64,000 bases of DNA from contig NC_052488.1 in the NCBI RefSeq assembly GCF_009730915.1, forward strand, positions 23,287,868 to 23,351,867, read 5' to 3'. The notes below the pieces were generated by a model. The model did not search any database. It was not told the DNA's origin and saw nothing but the letters and a program-made list of their open reading frames with translations. This document shows positions 12,472 through 24,301 of the stretch, in pieces. Within the stretch, counting starts at the first letter, position 1, and each line of letters starts with the position of its first letter. Made by a program: the position numbers and the translations under genes. Origin of the DNA: Dioscorea cayenensis subsp. rotundata. Lineage: Eukaryota; Streptophyta; Magnoliopsida; Dioscoreales; Dioscoreaceae.

Positions 12472-12720
12472 GGGTAAGGTCTCAGTCGGCGTGGGCTGGG
12501 CGACGTGGCGATGTGACGCGAGCGATGGTGAGTGGAATGCCACCTAAGATCTTTTTAAAATAGATGGTACCGATGCGGACGCCCTCAGCGTAATCGCGGA
12601 ATCAGCCCCAGACATGATGTATGGAGTGTAAACCAGGAACAAGGTTTTGTGGCCACATGGGTACTAGCGTATGTGGCCCGCAGTCTGATGCGAGCATTTG
12701 TGGCCACCGGTGATACTTGC
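12472..12720 (-). repeat. Right TIR of the MULE
   Basis: Inverted counterpart of 8164-8428. The terminal ~25 bases are the best preserved. Confidence 0.8.
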
Positions 12721-12900
12721 AATCCTTCATAAAGAGCCAAAGAAACTCAAGTTTCTACAAGCGATGTTGAGATCTTCACATCCATTTCGCTCTAGTTCCC
12801 TCTCATAGAAGAGCACCAAGATACAAAGCATACGATCGATTTTTACGATGAGACAGTGTGCATGCATAACATTAGCAGTGAAAATATAATCATTCCTAAC
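12721..12900 (-). mobile_element. LINE fragment, second half, right of the MULE
   Basis: Begins with the second copy of AATCCTTC and continues LINE-like noncoding sequence of the same character as 62600-62900. It fades into AT-rich sequence, so the right limit is approximate. Confidence 0.4.
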
Positions 12901-13051
12901 TTAAAGAGTAGATATTCCAAATAATTGTTTTTGCCACTAAGTCCCCCAAAAACTCAGTATATATTTACTAGTATAGATTGACCGTGCTTAGGGTTTCATT
13001 AGGATCCGAATGTATTAAAAATTTTATCCTATACCACTAAACAAAAACAAA

Positions 13052-13440
13052 TATTATATATATATATATATATATGAGGGTTCATCTATCCATGTTAAGT
13101 AGAAATGAAATCTCTGAGCGTTGCTATCATCGGTTGGTTCGATCCAACGTTGATCAGTCGATGAACACGTGTACGGTGAAAAAGTGGTGTGTGTGCGGTG
13201 ATTTTGTTGTGCCGCGATAGACTAAACAAATCTAAACCGTTTAACCCTATTTCTACTAGAACTACAGCAAACATGCTATAAACCAAAACTCAATTAATCA
13301 ACCCGGTTATATCAAAATTTGGCTCTCAACGTAGCTAGAGATTAGTGCTCTGTGTACTGCTTGTCGGGCGTCAGTGAGCGTCCACGGACAGCTGCGTCTC
13401 TCTCTCTCTCTCTATATATTATGTGCATATACTATATCTT
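13052..13440. mobile_element. Element flanked on both sides by TA microsatellite
   Basis: A block of about 350 bp of ordinary base composition starts after (TA)n at 13055-13074 (GAGGGTTCAT) and ends in (CT)n then TATATATT near 13420. It shares order and motifs with the blocks inside the 27-37 kb array, for example a GATCCAACG-type segment and ATTTCTACTAGA. This resembles the rice micron elements, which insert into (TA)n tracts. The relation is by eye only. Confidence 0.4.
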
Positions 13441-13604
13441 TTACATAAAAAGCAGGAAAAATTTAACAACTATAAAATAAGTGTATGTATAACATATCTT
13501 AAAAATATCTATTAGATATATACTATACATACTACTATGTCATAAAATACTCTTAGAAAGCCCAAAAACCCAAGACTCAACAGTATATATATAGTTGCAT
13601 ACAA

Positions 13605-13635
<31 letters not shown>

Positions 13636-14652
13636 CATCATGAAAACTCAAAAATCATTAAAAACAAATAAATAATCATAAAGTATTGTAATCTTTATTT
13701 TATACAAAGATTACAAATTCATATATATAATTAGTGGCGAAACTAGAGACAAAATTTAGAGGTCTTTGAATTCAAATTTTAAAATTATAAATATTAAATA
13801 ATTTGATTAATTAAGATTTGAGAGGATTACTAATCAATATTTATAAAAATATAAATTCATCTAATAATTTTGGTTTAGGTGTATATCATATTGTTACATA
13901 ATTAGTAAATAAATCAACTAAGCATTAAAACACTAATTAACAAATATCATAATTAGTTAACCTAAATTCAATTTATTAAATACAACAATTATTTTAAAAT
14001 AATCTAATGAATATGTCAATTAATCATAACAAATATCTAACCATTTTCACAATGATTTTTCATAATAAATAAACAAACAACGATTTAACAAATGTCAAAA
14101 TGAAATTTACATAACAAATAATCACACAAAAATTAAACAAAATTAAGATTAGATTTGAAACAAATTAAAAATAAAAATAAAAATGAAGTCTCTATATGTA
14201 AGTAAAATATACTTGGAATAGATTGGTATAAAACTCATCAATTGATGCAATTCATGTAATGATTTGTTTTTAGAGATTTTGAGATAAAAATTGCAATTTT
14301 TAGAGTTTTATTATTATTATTATTACTATTACTATTTATTTATATTGATATCTAAAAATTATAATTATGTATTAATAAGTTCAATATATATATCTAAATA
14401 TAAAATTTAAAACAAAATGAAGATCTATTTTTCTAATTTTGAAGATCTATTTTGGCTAGCGATATTATTTATTATTATCCCAACATCAATTTAATTTAAT
14501 ATAATAATTTTATTATTTTTATTTAATTTATTTTAATTATTAGTGGGTAGAATCTTGAAAAATAAAGATAAAGAGTGTCCATATAAATTATACTATTAAT
14601 ATTTTAATGATGTTTATATGGGCAGACACTCCTGCCCCTCTCTAGATCAGCC

Positions 14653-14691
<39 letters not shown>

Positions 14692-15406
14692 ACATCAAAG
14701 GGTGAAGAGAGGGACCATAAATAAAAATTAAAATAACAACCCGTCAAAAGGCGACAAAAGTACGTTTATTATGATCAGGTGGAGCTCGGGTATGTGATAA
14801 AAGCTACCATGCGAAACAAAACGCGAGCTCAATTCTAACACATCCATGGATTTATAAATTTTGTTATTTATTTATTATATAATATGAGGATAAGTTGGTA
14901 ATTTAATTAAAATAATTATTGTCATTTATATATGTATATATATGTATACATATGTGTGTATGTGCATTAATATATACATATTTATGTATATCTAAAGGGT
15001 ATATATGTGTGTGCTATAATATCGTGAATCAGATGTTCCGGCTCAGCCTTAGGAGATTATGAAACAAAGGTTGGGTCCGCGAGGTTCAATTTCAAAAGGG
15101 GATGAGCTTGGTGAACCTAACGAGATGATGCTCTGGACTATGTTGAAGGGATAAAAGTCTGGGCTTGTCACTTTGGGAGGCAGGTCTCTCACAAAAGATG
15201 CGCCTGTGAAAGATCATTTGGTGAAAAGGCTCTACGACTTAAAGAAGAAGACCGAAGGGTTGAGGCCACAAGTTGCGATTAGCGAGGGATGAATTTATTA
15301 TTGCGAATGGCTGGACAATACTTAGGCCCTGTAGGGACAAAGTCCGACTCTCGCTCGAGGGAGAGCAGTCTCTCACATATATATATGCCATACACATATT
15401 GATATA

Positions 15407-15447
<41 letters not shown>

Positions 15448-17394
15448 TCCTGGATCAATTTGAAAAGAGAAGGCATGTTTGTCATGTAAAGATTTTTATT
15501 AGATCCACACCACTGTAATCCAAGGGTGACCACATGTTTTAGATGGTTATGTAACTAAGTTTTCTCAGTAATATTTTATTTAATTTTATAATATTTTATT
15601 ATAATATCATTATTACTGATCGATATATATTCTTATTGTTGCTTCTAGGCTGTGAGCAGTGATGATCTTTTCCAAATTGTCGTATAACGAGACCGGTAAT
15701 ATTTTTCACAAATGGCCCTTAATAGTAATATCGATGTAAATAGAGATAAAGTTATATTTCTTAATTGTATCGATGGTTTTCACTTTCTAAACAATTTCAA
15801 TAGATTTCTTTTTCTAAACTTCGATAGAGTTTGCTAAAATTTATATTAGATTGAAATCGTGAATACATCCACAACTTACAGGACAAGTGGCGAAAACTCA
15901 CTAAAAGGGTGGACTAGAGTATAATATATATATAAAATCATCGATAAAAGCAATTGTCTCTAATGTAAAATAATGCGATAATAAAAATTTTTGATTATAT
16001 ATAATTTAAATATACAAACACTGACATAGATTATTATCCAATGCACACTCAAACTAGAAACTACTACTAGCCTTTATTCCCACTACTGCTAGTGACAAGT
16101 CATGCAACAAAAAGGAGATAACTATATCCAACAAGTTTGCATTTTTCTAAGAAACGTTGTAGGGCGTTTCATTGCAAAGGGATTAGACAACTTCAAACTA
16201 TCATTTATTCACTGCGTCTCTCATTTTTATTTGACCGAGTCAATTTTCCGCAGCGTTCGTAGCAATGACCGCCGCTTGACACCGACTGTGTAACTAGCTT
16301 AAAATTAATGCCAACTCAATCAATGTTATTCGCACTCTTGGATCATTCACACGCCACTAAAAGTACATTTCGTTCATGCTCTCTAGAAACCCGTCACACT
16401 GAACCTTCTTTCCTCCAAAGGACCAGGGTCTCCCCTGTTGGATCACGAGAAGCTTCGTTGATTTTTGGATTACTTTCTAATGCTCTGTTTTTATTTTTCT
16501 TCTTTTTCTTTGTTAATGTGTGTGTGGCCAATCTTCTTTGGCTTTGCTCACTTTTCCCTTGTTCCTTTGTTCTTTATTAATAAATGGGTTCTTTTCTTCA
16601 GCTCAAATAAATAAATAAACAAAACCGGTAACAAATGACAATATATCACGTTCACTTGTCTCAACAACAACCATCTTCCCACAGCAAAATACCGGAGATT
16701 TACATTTGTGTGTATCCATTTTATTACGCACCACGTGCCCACTTATTTGGTGATCACCTGTATTTATACATGTTTGATATCATAATATATTGAGGATGAC
16801 TATCATATTGAAACATGCTGACGATCTCAAAGGAAGGCTGACAAAAACAAAATCAAATACCAAATAAAGAAATAAATAAAGGAGCGATGTTGAGTACTAG
16901 GATGGTACTAAGTACTATAGAATTGCTACTATTAAACTTAAACATTACGATCGAAAAATCAACTGCACCCGGCTCCAGGGAGGGTGGTGGAAAATCTGAC
17001 GTCGTATGCGCAACGCTGCAGTAGTATAACAATGTTCAAATTATTTAATTTGGCTGGTCCGCTCAACATTTCACGTTTCACGTTTCATTGCAGTGGTGGT
17101 GTATGGGATGCAACTATGTTACAATGCATGAAAAGCACCAACACTTCAGCAACGTCCTACATCTAGGTGCATATTTACAACTCTCTTTTCTTTCTTTCAC
17201 ACGTGATGTGGTACTCAAGTATTATTATTGTTTATTATTCTATGGTTTGGAAAGTCGAAGAAGAAAAGGGATGAATGGAAGCGAGAGGGTGACAATTACA
17301 ATGTATATATATCGTTTCTAATTTAACTCCTTTGTAGGACAACACTTATCGTCTTTGTTAAATATATATATATATACATATATTAGGTCCGGAT
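13441..17394. other. AT-rich repeat debris
   Basis: No gene supported. (TA)n tracts lie at 13611-13634, 14654-14686 and 15411-15442. A GC-richer island at 15020-15370 (containing GGTTGGGTCCGCGAGGTTC) looks like a degraded retroelement but I cannot assign it. 13733-14450 may be a degraded hAT-like element (GTGGCGAAACTAGAG on the left, a weak inverted mate GGCTAGCGAT on the right). 16300-16600 has an open frame ending in a poly-Phe run that I do not believe. Confidence 0.4.
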
Positions 17395-17566
17395 TAGGTC
17401 CGGAGGGGTAGTTGTGTGGTAAGTTTTCGATCAATCATATAATGCAATCAATACCAATGTAAAACAAACATGCAAGAGAAAGGAAATACACGAATTGGTT
17501 ATCTAGTTCCACATAACTTGCTCACTCTCCGAGGCAGCCCAAAGATCAACAATCCACTAAAATGAT
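17395..17566 (-). mobile_element. Copia-like LTR fragment
   Basis: On the minus strand it reads like the 3' part of a Ty1-copia LTR: GTGGATTGTTGATC, then GCTGCCTCGG, then GGAACTAGATAACCAATTCG, then a TTTCTCTTGCATG block. A related segment occurs at 24350-24500. No coding part remains next to it. Confidence 0.4.
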
Positions 17567-17614
17567 CACTACAAGAAAACAGACCTTAGACTCGATCTAT
17601 TTTAAACGGTTTTG
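17567..17614 (+). mobile_element. CACTA (En/Spm) transposon terminus, cut by the assembly gap
   Basis: The sequence CACTACAAGAAAACAGACC at 17567 is the classic CACTA-superfamily end (CACTACAAGAAAA). It lies inside the copia-like fragment and runs straight into the N gap, so most of the element, if present, is in the gap. The opposite end (TTTTCTTGTAGTG) is not visible after 18614. Confidence 0.65.
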
Positions 17615-18614
17615 NNNNNNNNNNNNNNNNNNNNNNNNNNNNNNNNNNNNNNNNNNNNNNNNNNNNNNNNNNNNNNNNNNNNNNNNNNNNNNNNNNNNNN
17701 NNNNNNNNNNNNNNNNNNNNNNNNNNNNNNNNNNNNNNNNNNNNNNNNNNNNNNNNNNNNNNNNNNNNNNNNNNNNNNNNNNNNNNNNNNNNNNNNNNNN
17801 NNNNNNNNNNNNNNNNNNNNNNNNNNNNNNNNNNNNNNNNNNNNNNNNNNNNNNNNNNNNNNNNNNNNNNNNNNNNNNNNNNNNNNNNNNNNNNNNNNNN
17901 NNNNNNNNNNNNNNNNNNNNNNNNNNNNNNNNNNNNNNNNNNNNNNNNNNNNNNNNNNNNNNNNNNNNNNNNNNNNNNNNNNNNNNNNNNNNNNNNNNNN
18001 NNNNNNNNNNNNNNNNNNNNNNNNNNNNNNNNNNNNNNNNNNNNNNNNNNNNNNNNNNNNNNNNNNNNNNNNNNNNNNNNNNNNNNNNNNNNNNNNNNNN
18101 NNNNNNNNNNNNNNNNNNNNNNNNNNNNNNNNNNNNNNNNNNNNNNNNNNNNNNNNNNNNNNNNNNNNNNNNNNNNNNNNNNNNNNNNNNNNNNNNNNNN
18201 NNNNNNNNNNNNNNNNNNNNNNNNNNNNNNNNNNNNNNNNNNNNNNNNNNNNNNNNNNNNNNNNNNNNNNNNNNNNNNNNNNNNNNNNNNNNNNNNNNNN
18301 NNNNNNNNNNNNNNNNNNNNNNNNNNNNNNNNNNNNNNNNNNNNNNNNNNNNNNNNNNNNNNNNNNNNNNNNNNNNNNNNNNNNNNNNNNNNNNNNNNNN
18401 NNNNNNNNNNNNNNNNNNNNNNNNNNNNNNNNNNNNNNNNNNNNNNNNNNNNNNNNNNNNNNNNNNNNNNNNNNNNNNNNNNNNNNNNNNNNNNNNNNNN
18501 NNNNNNNNNNNNNNNNNNNNNNNNNNNNNNNNNNNNNNNNNNNNNNNNNNNNNNNNNNNNNNNNNNNNNNNNNNNNNNNNNNNNNNNNNNNNNNNNNNNN
18601 NNNNNNNNNNNNNN
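17615..18614. other. Assembly gap, exactly 1,000 N
   Basis: A round-number run of N, so the true size is probably unknown. Open frames spanning it are artefacts. Confidence 0.99.
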
Positions 18615-21600
18615 ACCATCCATATTATTTATTAATTGGTGTTTGTATTTGGGCTGATTGTATTATCATGGCTAAAACCCTAGTTATCATATTTGATGTG
18701 TTTTATGACAAGTAGAAATATCCATCTAGTATATACATAGTTTTAATTAGAGGATCAGAGTAAGCCTTAATAATGGGGTAATTTGGAGAATTTTATCCTC
18801 TAATCCTCCCATATGTATTAATAGGTTATTTTCAAGGCCTTTGCAAATTATAGGAATAGATTTTAGGAGAAATCGATTTCATTCTATATGAGATTAGGGG
18901 TACATTCAGTAAGAAGGATTATCTATTTTAGAAATTTTGTTAATCTATTATTGAGATTTCATAGAGTGCAAAGCTTGATTATGGTGAGTATATTAACAAA
19001 TTATATTTAAATTAGTTACTATTCAACCTCGCAAAGGGAAGTTTAGTATACTTTAGGAAATCTCCGCTCAAAAGATTCATGATTAGATAACATTTGTCGT
19101 GAACTTAACAAAACCTTAGAGGATGTTATACCGAATATTACTCACTGTGATTTCTACTCCTTTTATTTTACATTTTGTATTTTATTCTTTCTTCTGGTTA
19201 ATTCACACACATCACAACTTTAATTTGGTTAATTTTCTAGATAGTAATTAGTACTAGTGTGTCCAATCTCCTGGACCTATTAAATTTTGCTTTTGAGCAC
19301 TTTATTACATGAGATTGGACATACACTTATGCTCTTATCACTTATGAAGAATAATGGACCTACCTAAATCTAGAGAAGAAGAACCAATGTAGCATCACTT
19401 TGCTAATAAGGCATCACTTAGCCGAGTCATCAGGTAATTTGAAACATCTTGACGTGGCCCGACAACAATAACTGGGACTTCTAGTGGCCACGCTCGCTTC
19501 AGGAAATAAAATTAAATTAAACGATCGATTGATACAAATCAAGATTGTGACTAAACCGAAAATTAAGGTAATTTGTTACCTATCCAAAATTAATCTTAAG
19601 GGTGAGTACTAGATATAGTTAATATATCTAGTCATGGCTGTTATCCCCATTTAATGGATTTATCCACACAGTTAATATAATTTAGATATTATCTAAGTTA
19701 TTATCCATATGTATTTCTCAATAACTTTTAGGAGTTTATAGAGTTTGAAATAAATTAGTTAGGTCCTTTGGGACTGTTTTTGTTATAATATTTTGGTTTT
19801 TGTTTTTGTTTCGTTGTTAATTTTTTTAAAACAAATTAAAATATATTTAGATACATAAGTTATATTAAATTAAGTTGTATTAATAAACAAAGTTTTTCAT
19901 ATATATTTTTAAAAAAAAATAAAAAAAATCTGGCATCCAATGACACGCTGCTGCCTGACCACTGGTGACCAACGACTCACCGCTCTTGGTCATCAATAGC
20001 TCGCCACCCTGGTCACCAACAACTCACCACCGCCATTGCCCTCGCGAGCACTAGCAACTTGAGATGCACCGCCACTAATAGCTGATGTCCTGTCTCCGAC
20101 GGTCCATCACCACCAACTGCCAATGATTATTGGTTGTGCAGGACATGCCCACCCTTGACCACTCCGTCGAAAGTGCGCGTTGCCACTAGTTATCGGCCAC
20201 CGGCGGCCCTCCATCAGTCAACTGGTCTCTGCCTATTAGCCACAAGCTACTTTGCCATTGGTAATTGACGTCCCACCGGTATCGACCATTGTCGGTCAGC
20301 CTTCTAGTGATTAATTTGTAAAAGTAGATAATTGTTCAAAAATCTTTAATTATTAGATTAAAAATTAGAGAGTTGTAATAAATATGGAAAATATTTTAAA
20401 AAAGGCTAAAAATATAAAGTTTGTTTTCACTTTTTAAATCGTCAAAAGGGTTTTTAAACTATTAAAACAAATTAGTTTGCTAAATGTATAAAATAAATAA
20501 TGTTTATTTATTAATACCGTGTTTTCACCGAGTCTATTTCATCGATTTTTTTTAAAAGATGGATAACCATAAGATTTACTAAAACAAACACGTGTTGTAA
20601 AATATCCACTACCAAAAAGTAGACATCGAATCTTTTTTCTTTACTTCTTTCTCTCCACTTTTACTTTATAGGAAGAGAAACTCTTCCTATATGTACCTTT
20701 CGTTTTTCTTTCTTGAAAACCCGCTCTACTTTTGAAAGTGTAAAAGGTCACTTGATTATTGCCTAAATATATCTTATAGTATTGGATAAGACATGTCAAC
20801 TTTGGGTTTAAATTAAAGCTAGCTCAAGATTAACCACATAATGCTGCCCAAGCGTTTTTGGTGCTTGTCGAGGCGTTGATAGATTGTTAGGTTACCTAGC
20901 ATAATAGAACCCTAACCTCGATGGTGTGATAATTAAAGAAATTCATCATAATCGAAAACAAAGAAATATGAGGGAGATTATATCTTGAATGATAAGGACT
21001 ATGTGATTCAATAGCTATGATCTTAAAGAAGATAGACATGATAGCTACTCGTTACTAGATCAATGTTTTTATTTCTTTTAATTTCTATCGTCATTACAAT
21101 TTTTCTAATGCATCACAATTATTTGTTACTTTCATTTTACAATCTTGTTCCTCTAATAATTCATAATTAGCTTGGGACTAATAATATAAATTTTGTAATC
21201 TTGCAATTCAATCTCACCATTAATTCATACCAACTTCAGCTCAATATTTAATCAAGAGCGAATACAAAAGTGTGGATTATATAAATAAAGAAAATGGAGG
21301 CTGGGTAATTATTTTAGATTTGGATAAATTAAGCAATAGATTAGGAAATGAGTTGGATGTCCATTCTAAACTTGATGGAGATTTTTTTTTTTGTGTTCGG
21401 TAATATCTAACCTCCAATGTATTATTATATTGTGTCCGTATAACATTATATTTTTATATTCATAATACATCATCTAATTAGTATTTTTCTTCTGATCATA
21501 AAATATTGGTAAAATGAGATTCTCGCTTATAATATCAAATTATCAAACAAGAAGAGTATATTTGGTAGTAGTATTTTATTGTCAAAATTATCATTCCAAA

Positions 21601-22905
21601 TCTCTTTAAACTTCTCAACTTTTCTAATCAGTCTCTCTCCTCATATCCAAGTTTTATGTTTTTCAGTCACCCTTTTCCATTCTTTTACTTTTTTTTATCC
21701 CTTCCACCATCCCACTTCATGAAACTTTTGAAAAAATACCAAATAACTTTCGTGTGTCGGATGGAAAATTCTGCTAAAGTTATATCACTGGCCTGTGTAA
21801 ACTTGTATGATATAGCTTGCAATGTTAACAAGTAGTGTAGCTTATCTCGTTTTCTCTTTGATATCTCACTCATAGGGATGGAAAGTAGTCTCAAACTCGC
21901 CCCCGATCCGACCGCTGCCGCTCCTACTCACTTATTTATCTCTTATTTATCCCTGCAAGAGGCACATGTGGCCTCTCTAGACTCGTCAGAAGGTTTAGTG
22001 ACTTCTTTCATGCTAAAGAGATCCTCGCTTTTCGGCCAAAGAGCGACGCTAAAGTGTGCTACACCCACTGATTGCCTAAGTGCTCATCGACATCTCGATC
22101 CCATTAAAAGAGCCCTCGCAAGTGAAAGTGACTTTTAAATCATAAGTGAAAGCACATGGGAATATAAGCGGTGGTCGTCTGCGGTGGTCAAGACTGCCAC
22201 GTGGACACCCTCCTGCACCAAAGATTGTGCACGCTCTTTTCCTTTTATAGCAATACGATTAAATATTAAAATGATAAAATAATTTTACTCTCAAGTGTGT
22301 CTACTTTCTCGACCATAAAAACCTGGTGGACGTCTCTATAAGTTAGGGTTGCTAATGGAGGCCTCCATCTAAGGATTAAATGAAAATTGACAGTGGCGAT
22401 GTGAAGCCATAGAGCACTATTGAGAATCTTGTAATGGAGTGAGTTCTAATTTTTGTTTTCTACGCATTTGTTGCAATCTATGTCATCGGGACTCACTTTA
22501 GTTGAGTCTTAGCCCACTCCTCTTATAGGGTTCAAATAGAGATGTTTACTATTGTTACATATAATGAGGAGGCAAGTGTTCGAAGTTCAATTGTGATGTT
22601 GTAGCGAGTCGATATTACGGAAAATGTGTGTGAACATAAGGTGTAACTAAACTTCTTAAGTGCAATTGAAGATTTTAATACCAAATGAGACAATGTATCC
22701 TATTGTTTCAAATGCAAAACATATATCCTTTGTATGTATGTGCAAATATATACTACATTTACGACACCAACATATGGTGGAGATGATAGCTCCACGGTCC
22801 CTCCTAGTCGTTTGAGTAAATGTTATTCTATAAGTATATAATGAAAAGCGTTATTCAATATTGTGAATTTACAGCTATTATGTGCTTATTATAATATGTG
22901 TTTAT
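18615..22905. other. AT-rich region with one GC-rich island
   Basis: No gene supported. 19935-20310 is a GC-rich island of imperfect repeats of CTCACCACC / GACCACTGG / GCCAC-type words inside very AT-rich flanks, perhaps cargo of a non-autonomous transposon. 21880-22140 has an 86-codon open frame without recognisable domains. The rest is low-complexity AT-rich DNA. Confidence 0.4.
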
Positions 22906-24170
22906 GTTTAATTCATAATAACAATACGGTAAGCGCAAGCATCGCATCTACGATGGTACGATTTCGGCACATAGTCAAGAGAGCGTGCCAACACATGTGA
23001 TGTGGCATACCTCGCTGACATGGCAAGGAAATAATATTGGCTTGGAGAGATCTTGAAGATCTTGGTGGAGCATGGCAGCATTCTGACTTGAAGACAAGAT
23101 CGTCTCAGGGCGTATTTAGAGTGGTCTTGATTGAGGATCACTGGATGGAGCCAAAGAACACCTATCAAAGTGGTAATGATCAAGAACTATTAATGAGTAT
23201 GATCTGAAAGGAAACCCTAATGGAAGCTATCATTACCGTAGACTACTGAGCCCGAGTCAAGGCAATGCACATGCGCCTATCACGATACTGACTGAGATGA
23301 TCGATCGAAAAATCTCTTTATCGAAGATTTGAAGGCCATGACTTTGTGAATTGAAGATCAAGCTGAAAGTTTCAAGAAAGACGCGACAAGGACGTGCATG
23401 CCTTTGCGAGATCATGCGACGAGGAACTTAAGAGGTAGGCTAGGTGCCGTGAGTCGGGATCCGGAGATTTGGTACGCATCGACTCGGGACCTAAGCATGC
23501 GAAGTATCACTGGGCTCTTTGGGAAGTAATCGTCAGCGTAAATGAACGCTGTAACCTCACTCGAAGCTGTGAGTCAAGGCCATAGTTTGCACTCATGTTA
23601 CAACGAGAGTCGCATGTACTAATTTTCAGGAAAGCTAAATTAGTAGCACATGGAGATTCTAAAAGTATGTGCTATGCCATTTGGGGCGTCACGCATCTAT
23701 ATAAGTTTTACTCCTTACTCAAAGATTGGGTGTGTCTCTTGTGGCGAGAGTATGTGAGCACTACGCAGTCTAGAGCGAGTAGTCGATCTTTGCTGTGCGA
23801 GAGTGAGCTGACAAGTGTTTTTAGTCATTTATTTTCCACCTCTTTTAGTTGATCGTCTTTATCTCCAGCTGGCTCAGGCGCATGCAGCGCGCGCAACTGC
23901 GTTACCAATCTTAAGTGCGTGTCTCCCTTCTTGTTTGATTTGTGTGAGCTCTCTCTGAGTGTTGTGAGTGTTCTCTTTAACCACAAACCACATCAGCCAG
24001 ACTACGATACTATTTACTTGAGATTTTTATTGCTTAATTACTTTTTATTGTCTAAGATATTTACGGTAACTATTTATCTCATATGCTAATTCACTAAGAT
24101 CCTTAATACAAGAGATCATTTGTAAAAGTATTAACCTAACAAATCCTCATTATGCTTTATATATACGTAT
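22906..24170 (+). mobile_element. Probable LTR-retrotransposon remnant
   Basis: Base composition rises here, and the sequence has an LTR-like leader pattern: AAGATCTTGGTGGAGCATGG near 23050, then a TATATAAG near 23698, then the GTGTGAGCTCTCTCTGAGTG and ACCACAAACCACATCAGCC segments near 23940-24000. No gag or pol homology was found. The family assignment is uncertain. Confidence 0.3.
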
Positions 24171-24301
24171 ACACGATGCCTTAAAATGACGAACAAATTA
24201 ATAAACATAGGAATTACACATCCTAGAAATTAGTCATGTATCAAAACATAGGAATTACATCTACAACATTTAAATAAACATTTCAACATCATTGTGACAT
24301 C

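Larger units (their letters stand above)
8164..12720 (+). mobile_element. Mutator-like element (MULE) with long TIRs
   Basis: Long terminal inverted repeats of about 250 bp bound a 4,557 bp element. The left end begins GTAAGTATCACTGGTGGCCA at 8166; the right end, read in reverse, begins GCAAGTATCACCGGTGGCCA at 12720. The 8-base direct repeat AATCCTTC lies on both sides (8156-8163 and 12721-12728), close to the 9 bp typical of MULEs. Inside is a decayed MuDR-type transposase. The element sits inside a LINE fragment, so it inserted later. Confidence 0.88.

Noticed and set aside
17562..18715. Long open frames across the gap
   Set aside because: They consist of N and encode nothing.
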